DNA of 64,000 nucleotides from Gracilaria domingensis (lineage: Eukaryota > Rhodophyta > Florideophyceae > Gracilariales > Gracilariaceae). Shown piece by piece: positions 34,965 to 47,023 of this stretch (position 1 is its first letter; each line of letters starts with the position of its first letter). The stretch is from contig VCMS01000209.1 in NCBI GenBank assembly GCA_022539475.1, positions 1 to 64,000 of the forward strand, written 5' to 3'. The position numbers and the translations under genes were made by a program. The notes under the pieces are model-generated. The model worked only from the letters and a program-made list of their open reading frames with translations. It was not told the origin of the DNA and did no database searches.

Positions 34965-36525
34965 TATGTTCTATATCCTTATCGTATCATTCTCGCAGCT
35001 TATCCTCTTTCTACGACTTACAAAAAGCCAATTTCATACCCGCTATCTGAACGAACTCTGCTCATGTTTTGCCCGCTTGCAACTTTTGCGAGGGTTCACA
35101 TCACTCTCCGCACTCTACAGCCTTCTCCGAATGACGGAACTAGCCTTTTGTACAAGTTTGTAGTTTCACTTTTTGCCCTCATCTTCGCACTGACCGTTCC
35201 AGTTGTATTTTCGCGGACCAGAGTAATAACAGCATTGTCACCTTTCTTTATCATTCTCGTTCCGTCTGTGATTCTATTCCGAACCTCATGACAAGAAACT
35301 CTGCTTCAAGACGTCACAAATCGTGCAAACCAGTTGGCTCTCAACGAGGTAGCCAACATTCTAGTTTCTGCCCCATACTTTGCGGTTACGTTCGTGTCTT
35401 TAATATTTGGAGTAAAGACTTTGTATTGGGCCGGGTTTGCTGCTTCTGTGTTTATGCACTTCGCCACTCACGTTGCCTTCTTCTGGCTTCATCGAGGAAA
35501 GAGACGAGCACAAACGCATATCCCGCCACGTTTGTTCTGTAACTATGAAGGATTTCGAATGATGTCCTATGGCTGTTTTGTGAGCGCTTGTTTGTTACTA
35601 CTAATTCATGGGGTTGGTACGTCAACATCTTCCTACGTAGCTTAGCAATGAACAATCAACTTCTTACCAGACATTGGCTTGATTTCTATGATAGACTCCT
35701 TGGCCCTCTAAAGATCTTATACAGCATCCCTCAATACGCGTGATTCCAACATATGGGGTGGCCGTGTTGAGTTTTGTGTAATTGATATCACTCCATACAA
35801 TGCACCACATTGACACTTCACCATCAAATGAGCTCAACCCAAGCATGATTGCATCAGTGTCCAGCACGTTTCTATTCGCGGTACTGCACTTGTCTGTTTT
35901 CATGTTCTCTACTGCATGCGTTCAGATAATGTCGACTGCTTCAGATCCCAAGGGCCAACTAACTTGTTCGAATCGCAAGCTTACTTCGGTGGCTAGGGCT
36001 TGTTCAGTGTTGATGACAACAATTCTTTCGGCGTTTCGAACACGTCAGCGCAACATAAGGCGAATAATCCGCCTTTCTGTGCGACTGGTGCTCTCCGTGG
36101 CGCTTTCTTCTGGGATGGTTCAATCCGAAGTGTCACCCATACTGTTCCTCGTCTCATTCGCTCCGTTTCTTGTCATTTCAACACTGGGTGATTTCACTCT
36201 AGAACGGTTCGAATCGCACAGTCTATCACCGTTTGTGAGGAACGGGGAGCAGTTTTCGTCGTTCGAGCGGTATGAAGGTTCTACTCCTGGAATGAAACTC
36301 GATCGCAGCCGTGACGTATCCGCCATCATCGGTCTCCTGGAAGCCAAAAACGTGGAAGAGGTGTACTCTCACCCGAAATCTTTGAAACAAAGGCTGCTGG
36401 TGAACGATGAGACTAGGCTCGTACCCATTGATTCGCAATTAGGCATGAGCTCTGTATCTTCTGGGGCGGCATCAATGTCAGAGGAGGATGGCAGGCCGGC
36501 GGCGGTGATCGTGCTGAGCCAATAA
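34965..36525 (+). pseudogene. Polytopic membrane protein, broken
   Basis: Three consecutive frames together make a protein with about seven hydrophobic segments. Segment 34,965-35,645 has one TGA at 35,289 between ILFRTS and QETLLQDV. Segment 35,645-35,742 (NNQLLTRHWLDFYDRLLG) is in the next frame, and 35,743-36,525 is in the third. Clear membrane spans include VSLFALIFALTVPVVF, FFIILVPSVILF, APYFAVTFVSLIFG, CFVSACLLLLIHGVG, FLFAVLHLSVFMFS and ILFLVSFAPFLVI. A hydrophilic tail of about 115 residues follows, to TAA at 36,523. The family is not recognised. The surviving hydrophobic pattern across frames argues for a host gene damaged by few changes (or assembly errors). Confidence 0.6.
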
Positions 36526-36903
36526 TCAGGACACGTGATCCGTGATCCGACGGTCATCATCGCAAGCACGAAAACAACGCATCAAAGTTTTTGGGCAGCG
36601 CATTTGGCGGGAAACTGTGGCACTCGCCGCCACACCGGTACAACCTTTTCCCACAAGCATGATTTCGTCCCGTACCTCCGCTCTCTTCCTCCTACGTGTA
36701 GCCTGTTAAGTGTCGCTCGCCCGGCTTTAGGCTCGCCATCCTGTGTGCTCGCCGCACCGAAGCGCCTGGTCTTCATCGTTTCCCTCGAGCACCCCGTCTG
36801 CGTTGCTTTGGAACATCCTCTTTCAACTCGCACCCTTTTTCGTCCCCAAAGCTGCTGCTGTCGGATTCTCTGGGTCGGCAGTTCCGAGAGTTTGCAGCCA
36901 ACT

Positions 36904-37709
<806 letters not shown>

Positions 37710-38297
37710 CGCAACTGTCGATGAGGGCGTCAGCAGGGTCGTTGGATGCTTTATACGGAAGGGGCGCAATGTCCGCAACGATGAGCTGAGACACCAGCTC
37801 GGGGTGTGAGAAAGCAAGATGCATGAATAACGTGCCCCCATGCGGTGACCAATCTCGCTGAATCGCTCTATGATACAATATTCAAGAAAGTGCAGCAGGT
37901 CGGCGAGCATGGTGTCATATGCAATGACGAGGGCGCGAATGAAACGTGGAGTGATCAGCCATGATTACGAAGATCGAGCACAAACGTTTCGCATTGAGGC
38001 ACAGTACATGACACCCTATGTGAGGAGCAGGACGTTGCGTGCACAACGGCCCTGTGGGACTGGAAATTGCGTACCAAAGTCGCGATAATTGAAAAGCCAA
38101 CGGTAGGTGGACTCCGACGAGAGAACACCATATAGTACGATGACGCTGGGGCCTGGGTGGCGGGTGTCGGCGTGCGAGGAGGTATAGTGAGGAAGTGGAG
38201 AGCGACGGGGTAGGACGGGACGGAGCAGGGAGGACGGACGGAGAAGAGCAGCTTGGCGAGACCGGCACCCATCATGCGCACATGATATTGCCATCAC
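37710..38297 (-). pseudogene. Alpha/beta hydrolase (ABHD11-like), truncated
   Basis: Reading leftwards on the minus strand: a segment with VLYGVLSSESTYRWL (38,297 side) matches the oxyanion-side VLHGLFGS.NW. Then come ETFVLDLRNHG (family DARNHG), a TGA, LADLLHFLEY, IERFSEIGHRMGG (nucleophile elbow GHSMGG, here with Ser changed to Arg) and HLAFSHPELVSQLIVADIAP then LPYKAS. These pieces need at least two frame changes to line up. The C-terminal half, with the catalytic His, is missing because the RBBP4 relic starts there. The enzyme would be a serine hydrolase; this copy has lost the nucleophile and cannot work. Confidence 0.75.
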
Positions 38298-38299
38298 AA

Positions 38300-40900
38300 A
38301 CGATGCCTCAAGGCAGAGCCTTGCGCTGATGACGCGGATTTGGAGAGTGGCCAGTACGTATCGAAGTGAGGCTGCTCAGGATCAAACATGTCCTGGACTC
38401 GCAAGCAGCGCGTTGGCCGCGTCTGATGATATGCAAGGGCATGAGGTGGCAATGCAGAGCGCCGGGTGTGAGGGAGGTAGACTCGTCCCGAAGCAGCATA
38501 GAAAATGGGCGCAATAGGGTACCGAGATGAGAGAAACGCGATTTAGATGAGCAACAAGGAGCTCGAAACGCACGAGGAATGCCATTTCTCATTCGCGACC
38601 TCTTCATTTTCGTTAGCGCTTCATCGATTTGCATTGAGCATTTATTTATAATTACAACACTTCTTTGCTAGATCACTTGCGACAACAATTGCCGCAGCCA
38701 ATTGAAAATCGGTCGGAATGTGTCCAAACGCTGTTACAGTGAGTAATGAACAAGCAATGAGCATTTTAAAAAAAACCAACATAATTACAATTTTTTGAAC
38801 ATTAAAAGACATAGAGTTTTGCCTGGGGCATGACGTTTGCACAGAGTCGCCGGGAAGGGTCAGGGGGAAATTTTGGCGCTGGGAGGAGTCAGGAGACAGA
38901 GAGGGAGGAGGCCGGAGGGTGAAAAGAGGCGTGGAACAGTGAAAGTCGAGACGATTAAGATCAACGCGTAGAAGAGAGTGGTAGATGATGAGTGGGAGGT
39001 AGACAGTGCTTGTGCGGAGGTGAGCAGAAGCTCAGGGGAGGTAGGGTACTAACTAAGATGGGCTGGGGGTTGCCGCGAAGGAGGAAAGCTTAATTGTTGT
39101 ACGGGACGTGGGCACGAGGATAGCAGCGGGCAGCTAGAAAGTGGTGTGAAAGTGTTGAGGTGAGCGGCGTGGGAACCGAGAGGCGAGTACGGCCAGGGAC
39201 GAACTCGATTCAAAGGCGGACAGACGCAGGCGCGGTGCTCAACGGCCTTTTACGGTTCAGAAGCGATTGCGCTCCAGTCGACGAGGCCCAGCGCTCACGC
39301 TCCGAGGGCAGTACATCTTGCACATTTTCTCCCTGGTGCAGTTTGCGGGGCCTTATGCGCCAGAGCTCGAGCGCCCGAGCTCGAGCGCAGCAGTGGCGGC
39401 AGCGGCGAGCAATTACAGTGATTAGTACGGCCCGTGCGACTCGTAAACCGCTCACGTGCCTGGCTCCACCATGACTTCATCATGACGTCATCAGGATGAT
39501 GTTTTCAAATTAAAAGCCACGTGCTGTTTCACACCAAATTGTTCCGTCGCGCTGCAAAAATCGGTCGTACCCGACCCGTGTTAATAACGCGAGTCAAATA
39601 TCCGTCAGCTTCGACGACGCGGCGGACAGTGAGAAACGACTGTTCCTTCTCCGGCCATCGGATGATCCCCCTCTTAGTTCGAGCGAAAAAGTTCGGCGCG
39701 CCGTTCTTTCCGGCCTCGCTGTCGGCACAAAAGCTGTAATCCGAGCATGTGCGCAGCATGTCTTTATCGCCGCCGTGATTGCCTGTTCTCGACGCGCCGT
39801 GCAAACCGTCCCGGCCTGGGCATCAAGGCCAAGCGCCACAGCACCAGCCCGATGACCTGAGCAGCGCACAGCAGAATGGCCGCCGGCAGCCATCTCGCGA
39901 GCGCGCAAGCACAGACTCTGCTATTGATGGTGTTGCCGCTCGCCTTGATATCCTGCATACGCTGTGATGTTTAACATCCGCGGCTTAAGTACTATTTTGC
40001 AATCGAAGGAGTGGTACACATTGGCGGATGGATGGTGGATGTGCATAGCTACTATGGTCTGGAACATGATCGATAATCCCGTAAACTGGTGCTTTTCTTG
40101 ACCAACAGGGCATCCCACTACTTCTAAGCAAGTTCCGTGAAACCTACGTTCACTCTCATCTTCGCCATAATCTACGTGAGTTTGCGCTGCTCAACTGAGA
40201 TATTGCATCACCTTTTTAAGTAATCGCAAACATGGCTGTTCGAAAGAAAATTGAATTGATGAATGCTGAAGGCTTGTGACACAGTTCAGCTGAGTCCGCC
40301 CAGCCACTTTTTTTTTGCCCTCACCAAAACTGGTAATCGTGGTTAACACATTCGCTTCAAGAATGTGGCGAAAAGATATGGAACCGTGAGGCTGCTTTGC
40401 GGCGATTAATGTGTGGAAATGGGAAGAACGCTGGAGGTGCCTTTGTTTTCTCTTCGGGGTATACAGTTTCTAGTTTGAATTGGGTTTAGGCTCTTCTTTC
40501 ATGTCAAATGCCGGTGCCCGTTCTTCATGTACGATCTTAACCAGCATTCTTCTTCAGCGAACCACGTTCTATAATGGTGCTCAGGCATTCGGTATGATTG
40601 AGTAAGACTCTGAATCTGCTCCCCACTCTAGTAACAAAATCAACACGGCCTGGTTACGCTTCTCGTAGAATGGAAACATATGCGAAGCACACCGATGATC
40701 GCTCCCAGACTTTGCCTTCATTGTTCTCACCTGCTGCGCTCTCAATCCACAACTTCTTCTTTACATCATCCACTTTCTGCTACTTTTAACTATTTGAAGG
40801 ACGTTACTCAGGACATTGATCGGTGGAAGAGGTCTTTAGATTATTAATACGTTTCTGGTTGTCGGTATTTTATCTACTATTCTTTGGTAAGGAAGCACAT
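38300..40900. other. Intergenic, GC-rich and purine-rich, no recognisable gene
   Basis: From 38,850 to 39,150 the plus strand is GGA/GAG-rich. At 39,360-39,390 the palindromic GAGCTCGAGC occurs twice in a row. Minus-strand frames at 39,529-39,958 include one hydrophobic helix (WLPAAILLCAAQVIGLVLW) but no known protein. AT-rich sequence with a hydrophobic short frame lies at 38,640-38,840. Confidence 0.4.
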
Positions 40901-40906
40901 TCAGTA

Positions 40907-42806
40907 ATGGCGTACTCTGTGTTTCGTGCTCCGCTCTGTATCTTTATTATTCTCTGCCTCGTGCAACAAAGCATCACTGAAATAAGCTATAATCATTTCC
41001 AAGAACCAGCTGACATAGGAAACAAGGGCTTTTTCTTCAATCCCTCCGTACAGGAGGAGCATTTCATCAATCGCACTCACAGCTGGATATTCACCAAATC
41101 TCGCATCAGGAATACACGTTTACAAAATGAGGTCTCCATTTCCCAGCGGAAAGATATGAATCTCTTGACGGTACGACTTTGCACGATGTTTCTTTCAAAG
41201 TTTGAACTTTCGGAGCTGCAACAGGGAACCAGAAAGAGAAGGCAATGTTCACGTATACTACCCTGCCCAATGTTGTAATTGAGAACTGCACCTTCGAATT
41301 CGCTTCACGTCATGTTTGAGAAGTTTGGGTTAGACAGCGTTACGTTCAAGAACTGCACTATTCAACAATCACATGCGGTTCAGCCATGGTGATGTGAAAC
41401 GGATAACGATTTTTCACGCAACATTGGGCACTCGCTCCTCTAGTGGCAGCCCAAATGACCGAGGTGAGATTCTCATGTCCGACATGTTTCTCAGTCGCGC
41501 TCTAATTCATCACACGGTCCGGATCTATTCGTTTTCAGAGTGCTTCGGTGGAGAATTTTGAAATGCAATCATCTAGAGTTAGTGGTTTTACCTGTTATGA
41601 GGAGTTTAAAGCTGGTGCAATCCCAAAAAAGAAGATATCATTGCAAACGGCGATGTTTAACAACGTCTCTGTCACGTGAGGTTTCTATTGCGATCGAACT
41701 GTAATAACTAGCCTCGACCTGCTGGACGTCAAGGTTAGAAACTTTATTGATCTGCCATAGTCAGATATCACCAATTTCGTTATCAAAAATGTAACCTCGT
41801 TTACGGATAATGTCTGCAGCATGTTTTCGCTTGCGGATGCGATTGTGAACGGCAAAACCGTGGCATACATTAGCAAAACCAAGGTTTCTATGGCGGGTGC
41901 AAAGTTCTTGAAAGGGATTATGTTTATAAATGTATCTATATCGCGCAAGGAAAGTAATCTTACTGGCACGATCTTCAGTCAGGAGGTCATCAATAAGGAA
42001 TTTTGTACACTATCATGTTTGAAATCTGGTTGCATGTGTGATATCTCCCATGAGTCAGCGGTGTGTCCCCGAGGCAAGTCTACGGTAAACGTGAATTCAA
42101 AGCACTCATGTTTCCCCGCGCTATCCGTCGCAAGAACAGTAACGCCTCTGGGACATGCTCAGCCCAAACCTATGAGTGAGGTCAATTTCGGAGATGCTCT
42201 GATTCAAGGTTCTGATTCGGTTGCTTCAGACGTGTTCTTTTTCTGTCACAATTCTGAGTGTTAATGGGCGCTGTACAGAAGGATAATAGCCAAAAGCTAT
42301 GTAACAGCTCAAGAACAGACATATACTTTGCATATCAATGAATCATATTTTCTCCCAGTTGCCGCGCGTGGTGAAGTGCCAGCTCGTCTGGTAACTGTCG
42401 GTGACACACTTTTGACTGATGAGGGCGGTCCTGAACTCGTACTGTCCATTGAGGAGCATATGATGACCTGACGGGAATGTATTCCCATACTAATATGTCA
42501 GGTTCTCTGTCAGTCGACGGCATCATTGTTTCTGTCTATACAGAAAGCATACCAAAACCCCTGGCAGTGGCTATGTTGTCGCCGCTGCGTGCTTTGTACC
42601 AGCACTCGACATTTGGACGTTTCTTTCTGGGTAGAGTGCATTGGTTGCACGAACTCTCGGTGGTTAGAATCGTGCGACAGTTCAAGGAGATGACGACCGC
42701 AGTGCTATCTTCTAGCCTTGAAGCACATTATCTTGCGCTCCATCTGATTGTCTTTTCCCCATGTTTAGCATATCATATAGCTATTTCCCGACAGGTGCCA
42801 ACATAG
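40907..42806 (+). pseudogene. Secreted beta-helix-like protein with C-terminal Hedgehog-type Hint domain
   Basis: The ATG at 40,907 begins a signal peptide (MAYSVFRAPLCIFIILCLVQ). The ectodomain, spread over frames with stops, has short repeats typical of right-handed beta-helices: VVIENCTFEF, VTFKNCTI, AMFNNVSV, NFVIKNVTSF, IMFINVSIS. A Cys-rich linker leads to a Hint domain: Cys at 42,109 (CFPALSV), KPMSEVNFGD, ASDVFFF, then LHINESYFLPVA, ARLVTVGDTLL, VLSIEEH, and after a frame change GMYSHTNMSGSLSVDGIIVS then LSPLRAL. This follows Hedgehog Hint block by block. The nucleophile Cys is kept, but the TxxH motif reads NESY and the later Cys (SCY) reads SVY, so self-splicing chemistry should be lost. 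Stops and at least two frameshifts make it a probable pseudogene of a secreted, self-processing protein. Confidence 0.7.
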
Positions 42807-43862
42807 GTGTAGAGCAAAACCCCAGCGATGGGATCGTCTCTCAAGGCGTTCGAGTCCTTGCCCTCTAGACGAGATGAACTCAGTGGTGAGCCCTCCGAAC
42901 ACGGATAGTGCGGGTGTAAGACCGCCCGTGGTACGGGATATACCTACAGAGGTTGATGGGTGAACGGGCCTGATCCAGGAATCCGGCGAAAAGCGACGGG
43001 GTGGTTGAGGAGGGAGGTACCGTAGAGCGGTGTAAGCCCTAGCTAAAAGGGGGAAAAGGAAGGGAAACCAGAGGAGGAAAAGAGAGGAATCCCGCGGCGG
43101 GACGTGCGGCAAGCGGCAACAGACCCGGCGCCGGGAGACGTCGATGTGTATTAAGCCCACGCGGCACAACTCTATACAGAGACGTAAACGCTACCAATAG
43201 TGGTGAAAGCAGTACAACTGCACAGTAAAAGAAACAGAAAGTCCGAAGACACGGAATAAATAAGCCCGAAGGCAAAGCCACAATGGTCAGTATTCCCTGA
43301 GTGATCCCGAGGGATGAATCCAATCCGTACCGTACGCGGTGACCCTCCTGAGGGAGTTGTACACTTCGCGCAGGCGAACTTGGTTCAGAGCCGAACTCGG
43401 TTACCCTTTACTGAAGGAGGAGGTGACCGAGAGGTCACCTCTTATATCGTAACCGATAAATTAGATAAACTAAATTAAATAATCTAGTGCACACCTAAGC
43501 AGGTCCATACACGTGGTGCACGTGACAACCCGCGGCAGCGGCCGGTAAAATATCCGCCAATCATAACAAGACATGTATGAACACACCCATTGCTACACAC
43601 GCGTACACGCGACCAATACTCATCCGCGCCACGTCATGGCCGACCCCTCAGGGTGCCATACATCAATACTGCCAAAAAGTATCCCATCGGTGGGCCAATA
43701 CTCATACCTTCCGAGTACCCGGAATCATCCTTACCAGGGGTTTATGAAAACAATCCCCGTGTATCGGGAGAGCACGTTTTGCTCTACATATCCCCCTCCT
43801 TAGCGCAGGAAACATCCGGTTTGCAAGCGGAGACTCATCAGCGAGCGAGTATATAAGCGCGG
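42807..43862. other. GC-rich non-coding lead-in to the next coding segment
   Basis: No gene is seen. A TATA-like GAGTATATAAGC (about 43,846) lies just upstream of the start at 43,869, so the end of this stretch probably holds a promoter. The hairpin at 43,420-43,441 is listed separately. Confidence 0.45.
43420..43441. repeat. Short perfect hairpin
   Basis: GAGGTGACC and GGTCACCTC pair perfectly around a GAGA loop, in the non-coding GC-rich stretch before the long coding segment. Confidence 0.75.
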
Positions 43863-45707
43863 TCCACCATGGAGATATCCGAGATTCCGGTTCCTCGTCA
43901 CGACGAGACACACGCGCAAGCGCATTCAACTTCTCTGCACTCAGACGATTCATTACTTGAAGTTTCTTCTGCGATCGACGATTCGATGAACCCTCACCAG
44001 GGCGACGAGCAGCCTTCCCAAGCCGGGGTTCCGGACGTTTCGGGCCCCGCAACTCCTGCGACAGGGTATCTCGGCGGTTTCGCCTCCGCTCCTCTGCCTC
44101 AGAGTCAACATCACACCTATACACCGAATCCGGTCGACGTCGCGGCGTGGAATTCCACTCAGTCGGTGCCCTTACTGGCGACTCCAGCTGGCTGGATAGC
44201 GCGTGAATCGTTCCTTGTTCAAAATCCGACTACCGGAGAAAGCTGGGCCTATTTCAGAGCGCCCTGATTTCACCCGCAAGCGGTTCGCAACGGTGCGTTG
44301 ATGGATTCATACACCGAGAACGGTATGCTGCCTGGCGGCCTGCACCAAAATATGGTGGATTCCTGGGATTGGAGACACCGCGTGGCGGTTGCACCTCACG
44401 TGTTGTCACGAAAGCGGCGCGGGCGTGGATACGAAACGCTGGATGAAGCGCGCGCGGCTATGGCGCGATTGGCATACTTTCGGAAGGACCGAGCGTCGTT
44501 CCCTGAGAGAATCCCCGAGTCATACGGGTTCGACCTTTCCCGGTTCCGAACTTACGGAGAGATCAAGTATGGCGCGAACCTCGCGGACTTCCAAGCGGCG
44601 GAAAACTGCCCGGAGTCGATGCCGGCGGACATTCTCCTGTTCAACAGGCCGATCCTGCGAGCGGAGTTCCGATATCTACATCGCCCTTCGGGAGAGGGAA
44701 GCTTCTTCGACCGACTGCGAAACAAACGCAAATGGCGATCCCGGTTCGGGTATCTGATTCCACACCAGAACATGGAGGTTGAACGTTTGCGTCCGGACGC
44801 ACTAGCATGTCAATTCGCTCCACTCCCATCGTGGTGGGCTCACTATGAGGTACCACGCGGGTGTTTCCCGGAATTGCCTCCGTGCATCTCCTATGTGGGG
44901 TCACGCATGATTGCGAATCTGCACTCGGAGTATTGGATGCTCTTCATCGTCGAATGGGCCGCTCGCGTTGCCGCGTTTATGCTGTGGGAAGCATACGACC
45001 AGAACCGTGTTTGGTATTTGCCTCCGAGGTTACGGAATGTGATTAGGTCACTGAACTTATACACCGCGCTCGGTTCGGACGACAACGTCAGCGAGGTATT
45101 CAGCCTTATCGATCTCATCGATTCCATTGATTGGAATACCGTTCCGGCGGAAAACGTCCCCAGGGGCACTCGTTCGCACTACCACCGTCTGCCAGGGCGA
45201 AGACATCCAGGTGCCGGTGACTTCGTGTATTACGATCCCTGGGAGGGAGTTACCGTCCCGAAGGAGCGGGCTCTCGTCCTACGCGGATTTCATCGAGTGG
45301 TTCCGAGCGATCATCCTATTGGGTTCATTTTTTCCGACAACTATTACTCCGTAGCAGAGGAGGACGATCCAATGGTGGATGACACTGTGGAAGACGCGGC
45401 AACGGGAGGCCCGTCGGCGGCTTCCGCAGGAGTTCCGGTTGTCGAAGGGGCGGTTGCGCCAGTTGCTCCTATCGGTTGGGGCGTGGGCCCTTCGCAGGGG
45501 AATATTGACCCTCGCGTGATAGCCATGCGCAACCAACTCCTCGGACTTGGGGTGCCGGTTCCACCGGATATGTACGACCTCGGCCAGCTGTTGGCATGGG
45601 CGCGCAGGCTTTCGCGAGTCAGCCTCCCCAAGCGGCGCCGTCCAACCCTGGAGGTGCCGGTCCTTCGACAGGATGGCAGTGATCCCAACGGTGGGTTCCC
45701 TCCATGA
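43863..45707 (+). CDS. Long unrecognised coding segment, possibly a mobile-element protein
   Basis: This GC-rich segment codes for roughly 600 residues and looks almost whole, with about one break. The N-terminal part is Ser/Thr/Pro/Gln-rich. The middle is Arg- and aromatic-rich (GYETLDEARAAMARLAYFRK is typical). The end is Pro/Val-rich with a basic KRRRPTLEVP near the C-terminus. Codon use and GC content differ sharply from the flanking relics, and a TATA-like box precedes it. No reverse transcriptase, integrase, protease or capsid motif was recognised. A structural (gag-like) protein of a retroelement is one possibility; a recently acquired host or viral gene is another. The family is unknown to me. 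Confidence 0.4.
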
Positions 45708-45719
45708 TGGGCTGTGGTA

Positions 45720-46210
45720 GGCTCTGCGACCAACGCACTCCGCAAAAGCTAGCGGTATAATTTCTAATGAATCCAAATGGGAACCAATTCGGCTTTTAGA
45801 GCAAAGAGAACAGTCGACCTATAAAAGCTAGCGTAAAGAACGGGACCAGCGGTAGTTTTCTCTCAGATGGGCCTCTCTTCTTGCGCCACTCGTGTTGCTG
45901 TATGCTACGACGGTCTCATCTGCAAAACGCTGATGCTTTTGCTGATGAATTTGCGTGAAGGAAACGCACACGTTGATATTGTGCAAGTTTGTACCAACGG
46001 TACCTGTGGAGTGACGGGAATGGCATCGACCATGATGAGATCTCACCACTTGTCGGTGGCCGTATTCCACCAACTTTGCCGTCGCCGTGACCGATGAGCG
46101 CATCATCAAACCCCAACAACCATACCAACAACAGAAGCGCGAAGCGTGAAATGGCTGGCGCAGATCCACGTGTAATGCAATTCTGTCCGAAGAAAAGGCA
46201 ATTCCATCGA
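45720..46210. other. Intergenic, nothing clear
   Basis: Frames exist on both strands but none has recognisable content. Confidence 0.35.
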
Positions 46211-46218
46211 CAATGACG

Positions 46219-46684
46219 CCACAGCTCTCCTTCACGTCCCCATCACTGCTGGACGCCGCAACTGCCGTCTCACTCGCAACCACAGCAAAGGTGCCAGCTT
46301 GCGGAGCGGTTAAGCGCCGTTCCGTCCGAGTCTCCGCGCTTCGACACCGCTACAACGAACTCCACTGAACAAAAGCAAGCTCAAGATGAATCACAGCCAG
46401 AGAAGTCGACGGACATTCCCTCCAGTCTGACAGTGAATGACGTCGAAACCGAGTCGTACAGACAAATTGAAAATGACTTACAACAACTGTTATCCGAGAT
46501 GCAATCAAGTTTCAAATCGTTTTCGGACAATGTATTTACTCACATCGACCTGATCAAAGCCAAGATAAGCGAGTCGGATGCGACCCTTGTCAGTCTTTCG
46601 AAGAATGTGGAAGGCTCATCTGAACAACGAGACAGTGTTTCTGCGTCGCCCGCTGTATCTCCAAACAAGCGAGCTGATGTCTGA
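46219..46684 (+). CDS. Small unrecognised helical protein or exon
   Basis: An open frame of about 155 codons follows a TGA and ends in TGA. The first half is Ser/Gln/Pro-rich. The second half (YRQIENDLQQLLSEMQSSFK, then HIDLIKAKISESDATL) is a good amphipathic helix or coiled coil. The first ATG inside it is at 46,433, and the open sequence upstream suggests an exon. No family is assigned. Confidence 0.3.
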
Positions 46685-47023
46685 ACAAGTAGAAGGGAAT
46701 GATGTGCCTGTTCAGTGTGAAGTGTATCTGTTGCGTACCAAGTTTTGCGGGGAAACAAGGCGAGAGTTGACTAGGTCATGAGAGGAAACCAGGAGCATTT
46801 CAGTTGTATACTTTTTACAAAGGAGAGGCGCCTTCAAATTGTATAGCTCGTAGAGAATAGTTGCACAAAAGTCAGGAGTGTAAAAGGTATATCAAAGGGA
46901 AAGTAACTAAGCTCTGCGAGAAATGAGGGTAAGATATAGAGCAACAAAACGCGACATACAGGAATATGAATAATGAAAAAGGTATTGCACATGGAGAAGA
47001 GAGAATGTGAGGCAATACTGTTG

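Noticed and set aside
5130-36210. tRNA genes suggested by GGTTCGAATC- or GCTCGAATCC-like B boxes (near 5,132, 19,945, 35,967 and 36,205)
   Set aside because: None has a matching A box or a cloverleaf at the right distance, and three lie inside coding sequence.
43863-45707. Firm assignment to a retroelement or virus
   Set aside because: No reverse transcriptase, integrase, protease or capsid signature and no pair of long terminal repeats could be recognised, so it is left as unknown.
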